Assembly: GCA_016649925.1 (NCBI GenBank)
Contig: JAENWO010000076.1
Location: 1-9,405 of the forward strand
Length of the DNA: 9,405 nt
Direction: 5' to 3'
Origin: Actinomycetales bacterium
GTDB lineage: Bacteria > Actinomycetota > Actinomycetes > Actinomycetales > Beutenbergiaceae
A program made the translations under genes and the position numbers. The notes below the pieces were generated by a model. It was given only the letters and a program-made list of their open reading frames with translations. It had not been told where the DNA came from and did not search any database. Of the stretch, positions 6,966 through 9,405 are shown piece by piece. Every line of letters starts with the position of its first letter. Positions within the stretch are counted from its first letter, which is position 1.

Positions 6966-7967
6966 ATGAGCGCCGTACGGTGGGGCATCCTGGGTCCGGG
7001 TCGGATCGCCTCGAAGGTGGCCTCGGACTTCGCGCACGTGGAGGACGGCGTGCTCGTCGCCGTCGGGTCCCGCACGCTGGAGCGCGCTCAGGCGTTCGCC
7101 CTCGAGCACGGCACGGCGTTGCGCACGCGGGTCCGTGCGCACGGCAGCTACGCCGAGCTCCTGGCCGACGAGGGCGTCGACGCCGTGTACATCGCCACCC
7201 CGCACAGCGAGCACTGGGTGCAGGCGTCCGCCGCCGTCCGGGCCGGCAAGGCCGTGCTCGTGGAGAAGACCTTCACCGCCACGCTGCCCGCCGCCCAGGA
7301 CCTGGTGCGGCTCGCGCGGGACCGGGGTGTCTTCGTCATGGAGGCGATGTGGACCCGGTTCCAGCCCGCCGTCGTCAAGCTGCGCGAGCTCGTGGCCGAC
7401 GGCGCGATCGGGCAGGTGCGGGCGGTGCAGGCGGACCTCGGCGTGCGCCGGGAGTTCGACCCCGAGGACCGGCTCTTCTCCCTCGAGCTCGGCGGCGGGT
7501 CGCTGCTGGACCTCGGCGTGTACGTCGTCTCGTTCGCGCAGATGCTGCTCGGCGCCCCGCAGACCGTCTCCGCGACCGGCTCGCTGCTCGAGACCGGCGT
7601 CGACGCCGAGGCCGGGATCCTGCTCGGTTACTCCGACGGGCGCACCGCGACGCTTCTCACCTCGTTCCGGGCGCCGATGCCCGGGCAGGCCCGCGTGATG
7701 GGCACCGAAGGCTGGATCGACGTGCCCCCGCGGTTCCACCACCCGAACCGGATCGTGCTGCACCGCCACGGGGCCGCGGTGAAGACGTTCGACCTGCCGC
7801 CCGCGGGTGCGGGCTATGCCCTCGAGTTCGACGAGGTGAACCGGTGCCTGTGCGAGGGCCGCACCGAGAGCTCGGTGATGCCGCTGGACGACACCCTCGG
7901 TGTCCAGGCGGTGCTGCAGGCGGCGGCGGACCAGATCGGCGTGCGCCTCTCCGACCGCGAAGCCTGA
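6966..7967 (+). CDS. Gfo/Idh/MocA-family NAD(P)-dependent oxidoreductase, dihydrodiol-dehydrogenase-like
   Basis: The protein has 333 residues, the normal size for the family. The start is ATG 6966, with GGAGG seven bases upstream; GTG 6945 is in frame but lies upstream of that site. The N-terminal Rossmann domain opens with GILGPGRIA (7-15), binding NAD(P). Then come the IATPHSEH segment and EKTF, whose K101 is the usual catalytic lysine; the common EKP has Thr in place of Pro. MEAMWTRFQPA near 120-130 and GGGSLLDLGVY with D182 and Y186 (a DxxxH-type site with Tyr) resemble trans-1,2-dihydrobenzene-1,2-diol dehydrogenases and related sugar oxidoreductases. It probably acts on a sugar, cyclitol or diol in the cytoplasm; the substrate is not deducible. 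It is a stand-alone unit transcribed away from the mycothiol-type enzyme. Confidence 0.92.
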   Translation: MSAVRWGILGPGRIASKVASDFAHVEDGVLVAVGSRTLERAQAFALEHGTALRTRVRAHGSYAELLADEGVDAVYIATPHSEHWVQASAAVRAGKAVLVEKTFTATLPAAQDLVRLARDRGVFVMEAMWTRFQPAVVKLRELVADGAIGQVRAVQADLGVRREFDPEDRLFSLELGGGSLLDLGVYVVSFAQMLLGAPQTVSATGSLLETGVDAEAGILLGYSDGRTATLLTSFRAPMPGQARVMGTEGWIDVPPRFHHPNRIVLHRHGAAVKTFDLPPAGAGYALEFDEVNRCLCEGRTESSVMPLDDTLGVQAVLQAAADQIGVRLSDREA

Positions 7968-8042
7968 CCCGCCACCCCAAGCACGCGAGTGCTGCAGGAC
8001 CGCGCCAGCTAGCGCTGTGAGAACCGCGCCATGTCCCGCTGA
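7968..8042. other. Intergenic stretch after the Gfo/Idh gene with a small GNRA-loop hairpin
   Basis: AGCAC (7980-7984), GCGA loop (7985-7988) and GTGCT (7989-7993) form a 5-bp hairpin with a stable GNRA tetraloop, 12 bases after the oxidoreductase stop. It could be a weak terminator, but the stem is short and there is no U-tract. Nothing else is recognisable here. Confidence 0.25.
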
Positions 8043-8280
8043 AGGTCACCCGCCAACCCACGGGCCTTCGAGCGGGCGTTCTGCTCGATGTCTGCGGTGA
8101 GGCTCGCCAAGGAACAGCTCGCCCACGTCCCGGAGGTCCTGACCGACCTCGCCGGCGGCTGGTACTGGCACACCACGGAAGCCAACGAGGCCGGCCGGCA
8201 CGCGGACATCGCGCACAGCACGCGGTTCCTGGCCCGGCGGAGCCAGTGGATCGTCGTGACCGTCGAGGCGACCATCCCCC
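8043..8280 (+). pseudogene. Unidentified coding-like fragment, probably the relic of a lost gene
   Basis: After a TGA at 8040-8042, one plus-strand frame shows nearly all G/C third positions up to about 8280 and translates into balanced, protein-like sequence (from ATG 8088: Ser-Ala-Val-Arg-Leu, then a helix with KEQLAHVPEVLTDLAG and a segment containing TEANEAGRHADIAH). Beyond about 8280 the same frame becomes Arg/His/Pro/Cys-rich and loses that character, although it stays open. There is no ribosome binding site before ATG 8088 and I recognise no family. It lies directly upstream of the transposase relic, and may be a gene disrupted by that insertion, or unrelated debris. Confidence 0.35.
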
Positions 8281-8307
8281 CGGTGAGGGTGACCTGCGCG
8301 TGGCCCG

Positions 8308-8595
8308 CTCGACGTGTCTGGTGGCACTCGCGCTGTGCCGGCCGGCCGCGGCCTGGACGCGCGGATCGCCACCAAACGCATCCGCGCACCTGTGCAGGCC
8401 ACCAGACGCGGCCAATCGAACGGATCCACTCCTTGACACCACAACTTCTGCCGGCTCGCTCGATGCACCGAACGACGCCAAGCCGTTGCCGACTTCTACA
8501 TCGCCCTGGCCGGAACCATCATCCTGGTCCGCCGCCTCATCCGGCGCGACTGGCTCCTCTATCGCTGGGACACCAGGCCTCGCCGCTGCCCATGA
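8308..8595 (+). pseudogene. Relic of an IS5-type transposase (C-terminal end, frameshifted)
   Basis: Three frame segments line up with the C-terminal third of IS5-family DDE transposases. The frame of 8347 reads RGLDARIATK then RAPVQATRR, matching the conserved segment before the catalytic Glu. The next frame (8412-8432) reads PIERIHS, the ERTHSW-type motif bearing the final DDE glutamate. After a TGA at 8434 in the first frame, that frame resumes with NFCRLARCTERR, then DFYIALAGTIILVRRLIRR and YRWDTRP, ending at TGA 8593-8595, the standard C-terminus. The N-terminal two thirds are absent or unrecognisable and no terminal inverted repeats are visible, so this is a dead remnant. It ends 17 bases before the stop codon of the catalase gene. 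Family recall is from pattern, not a search. Confidence 0.75.
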
Positions 8596-8612
8596 CCTAT
8601 CGGTGCAGGCCG

Positions 8613-9405
8613 TTAGCTGCCGGAGTGCGTGGCCGTCTCGATGACCGGCTTGCTGGTGTCCGCCTTGGCGGCGTCGGCCTGCGAACCGGGGTCGGGTCGG
8701 CTCCCGTTGCCGGCGAGTACCTTCTCCTTGATCTTCTTGCCGCACTCGGGGTCGACGTTCGTCCAGTACTCGAACGCCCGCTCAAGAACGTCACCATGGA
8801 CGCCGTCGAGCAGGTGGCCGGCCGCCGACTCGACGAACTCGGCGCGCTGCGCGTCGTTCCAGACGTCCCGGACCAGTGTGCCGGCCTGGCCGAAGTCGTC
8901 GTCCTCAGTGTGCAGCTCGGAGGCCGACCGCACCATCTCGCCGTCGACCTCCCAGCCGTCCTCCACCGGACCGGTCAGGTCGGAGAAGGGACGGCCGGCG
9001 GAGTTCGGAGCGTAGACCGCCTGGTCGCCGCTGTGGTCGAAGGCCATCGCGCCGTCGAAGAGGTAGGTGTTGACGGGGACGTGCGGACGGTTGACCGGCA
9101 GCTGTTGGAAGTTGGTGCCGATCCGGTTGCGGTGGGCGTCGGCGTAGGCGAACGTCCGGCCGAGCAGCATCTTGTCGGGGGACAACCCGATGCCCGGCAC
9201 GGTGTTGCCCGGAGAGAACGCCGCCTGCTCGATCTGGGCGAAGAAGTTGTCGGGGTTCTTGTTCAGCGTCATCGTGCCGACCTTGATCAGCGGGTAGTCG
9301 CTGTGCGGCAAGATCTTGGTGACGTCGAACGGGTTGAAACGGTAGTTCTCGGCGTCGGCATACGGCATGACCTGGATCGACAGTGTCCAGCTCGGGAACT
9401 CCTCA
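8613..9405 (-). CDS. Monofunctional haem catalase (C-terminal half; start lies beyond the right edge)
   Basis: Catalase converts hydrogen peroxide to water and oxygen in the cytoplasm. The 263 residues seen begin inside the beta-barrel (EEFPSWTLSIQVM) and include DAENYRFNPFDVTK, the NPDNFFAQIEQAAF stretch and the PGIGLSPDKML segment. The proximal haem-ligand tyrosine lies in RTFAYADAHRNR, its TAC codon at complement 9144-9146. Next come the QLPVNRPHVPVNTY stretch and the C-terminal helical region with DDDFGQAGTL and FEYWTNVD. This is about half of the usual 480-500 residues of small-subunit (clade 3) catalases; the distal His and Asn lie outside the window. The stop is TAA at 8613-8615. After KIKEKVLAG the protein carries about 32 polar residues rich in Ala, Asp, Ser and Thr, longer than the usual tail. 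Promoter and regulator are off the window. Confidence 0.95.
   Translation of the reverse strand, partial: EEFPSWTLSIQVMPYADAENYRFNPFDVTKILPHSDYPLIKVGTMTLNKNPDNFFAQIEQAAFSPGNTVPGIGLSPDKMLLGRTFAYADAHRNRIGTNFQQLPVNRPHVPVNTYLFDGAMAFDHSGDQAVYAPNSAGRPFSDLTGPVEDGWEVDGEMVRSASELHTEDDDFGQAGTLVRDVWNDAQRAEFVESAAGHLLDGVHGDVLERAFEYWTNVDPECGKKIKEKVLAGNGSRPDPGSQADAAKADTSKPVIETATHSGS

Noticed and set aside
6873..7769. Upstream extension of the mycothiol-type enzyme frame on the minus strand
   Set aside because: It lies antisense to the Gfo/Idh gene; recognisable family sequence begins at ATG 6872.
8009..8389. Minus-strand ORF whose last residues faintly resemble a chemotaxis-receptor tail
   Set aside because: The rest is Cys/Arg/Ser-rich with no receptor motifs, and the plus frame has much better third-position GC across the same stretch.
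8088..9405. Plus-strand frame open from ATG 8088 to the window end
   Set aside because: From 8613 on it is antisense to the clear catalase gene, and between about 8280 and 8595 it conflicts with the transposase relic frames; only the first part looks coding.

Overview
The window comes from a high-GC actinobacterium. GC is very high, third codon positions are almost all G or C, GTG starts are common, and one gene encodes a mycothiol-dependent-type metalloenzyme, a family tied to actinobacterial thiol chemistry. The overall feel (a FAD/Fe-S lactate-dehydrogenase-type enzyme, a secreted low-complexity protein, small hypotheticals) suggests Micrococcales, for example Cellulomonas-like genera; that placement is inference.

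Layout, left to right. (1) 1-1298, plus strand: a membrane-anchored or secreted protein with a 14-serine tract encoded by a (TCC)13 microsatellite, probably missing its first residues at the window edge. (2) 1339-1383: a perfect 14-bp-stem hairpin between convergent genes, a likely shared terminator. (3) 1440-1922, minus: a small four-helix membrane protein. (4) 2001-4918, plus, divergent from (3): a large FAD-binding plus Fe-S oxidoreductase of the D-lactate / D-2-hydroxyacid dehydrogenase class, split by a one-base frameshift near 3050-3056. (5) 4985-5956, plus: an unrecognised soluble protein that may have a catalytically dead nuclease-like fold. (6) 5957-6167: a convergent intergenic stretch with a GC-rich hairpin and a doubtful small ORF. 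(7) 6168-6872, minus: a DinB/MDMPI-type mycothiol-dependent enzyme. (8) 6966-7967, plus, divergent from (7): a Gfo/Idh/MocA oxidoreductase close to dihydrodiol dehydrogenases. (9) 7968-8612: a decayed region with an unidentified coding-like fragment and the broken C-terminal end of an IS5-type transposase. (10) 8613-9405, minus: the C-terminal half of a monofunctional haem catalase whose start lies beyond the right edge.

The genes do not form one pathway. The lactate-type dehydrogenase would feed electrons from a 2-hydroxyacid into the respiratory chain, the catalase handles peroxide, and the rest look like independent transcription units arranged as divergent or convergent pairs. I see no CRISPR array, tRNA, rRNA or intact mobile element, and no convincing new multi-gene system. 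The points most worth checking are the frameshift, the serine microsatellite, the transposon graveyard next to the catalase, and the unassigned protein at 4985-5956.
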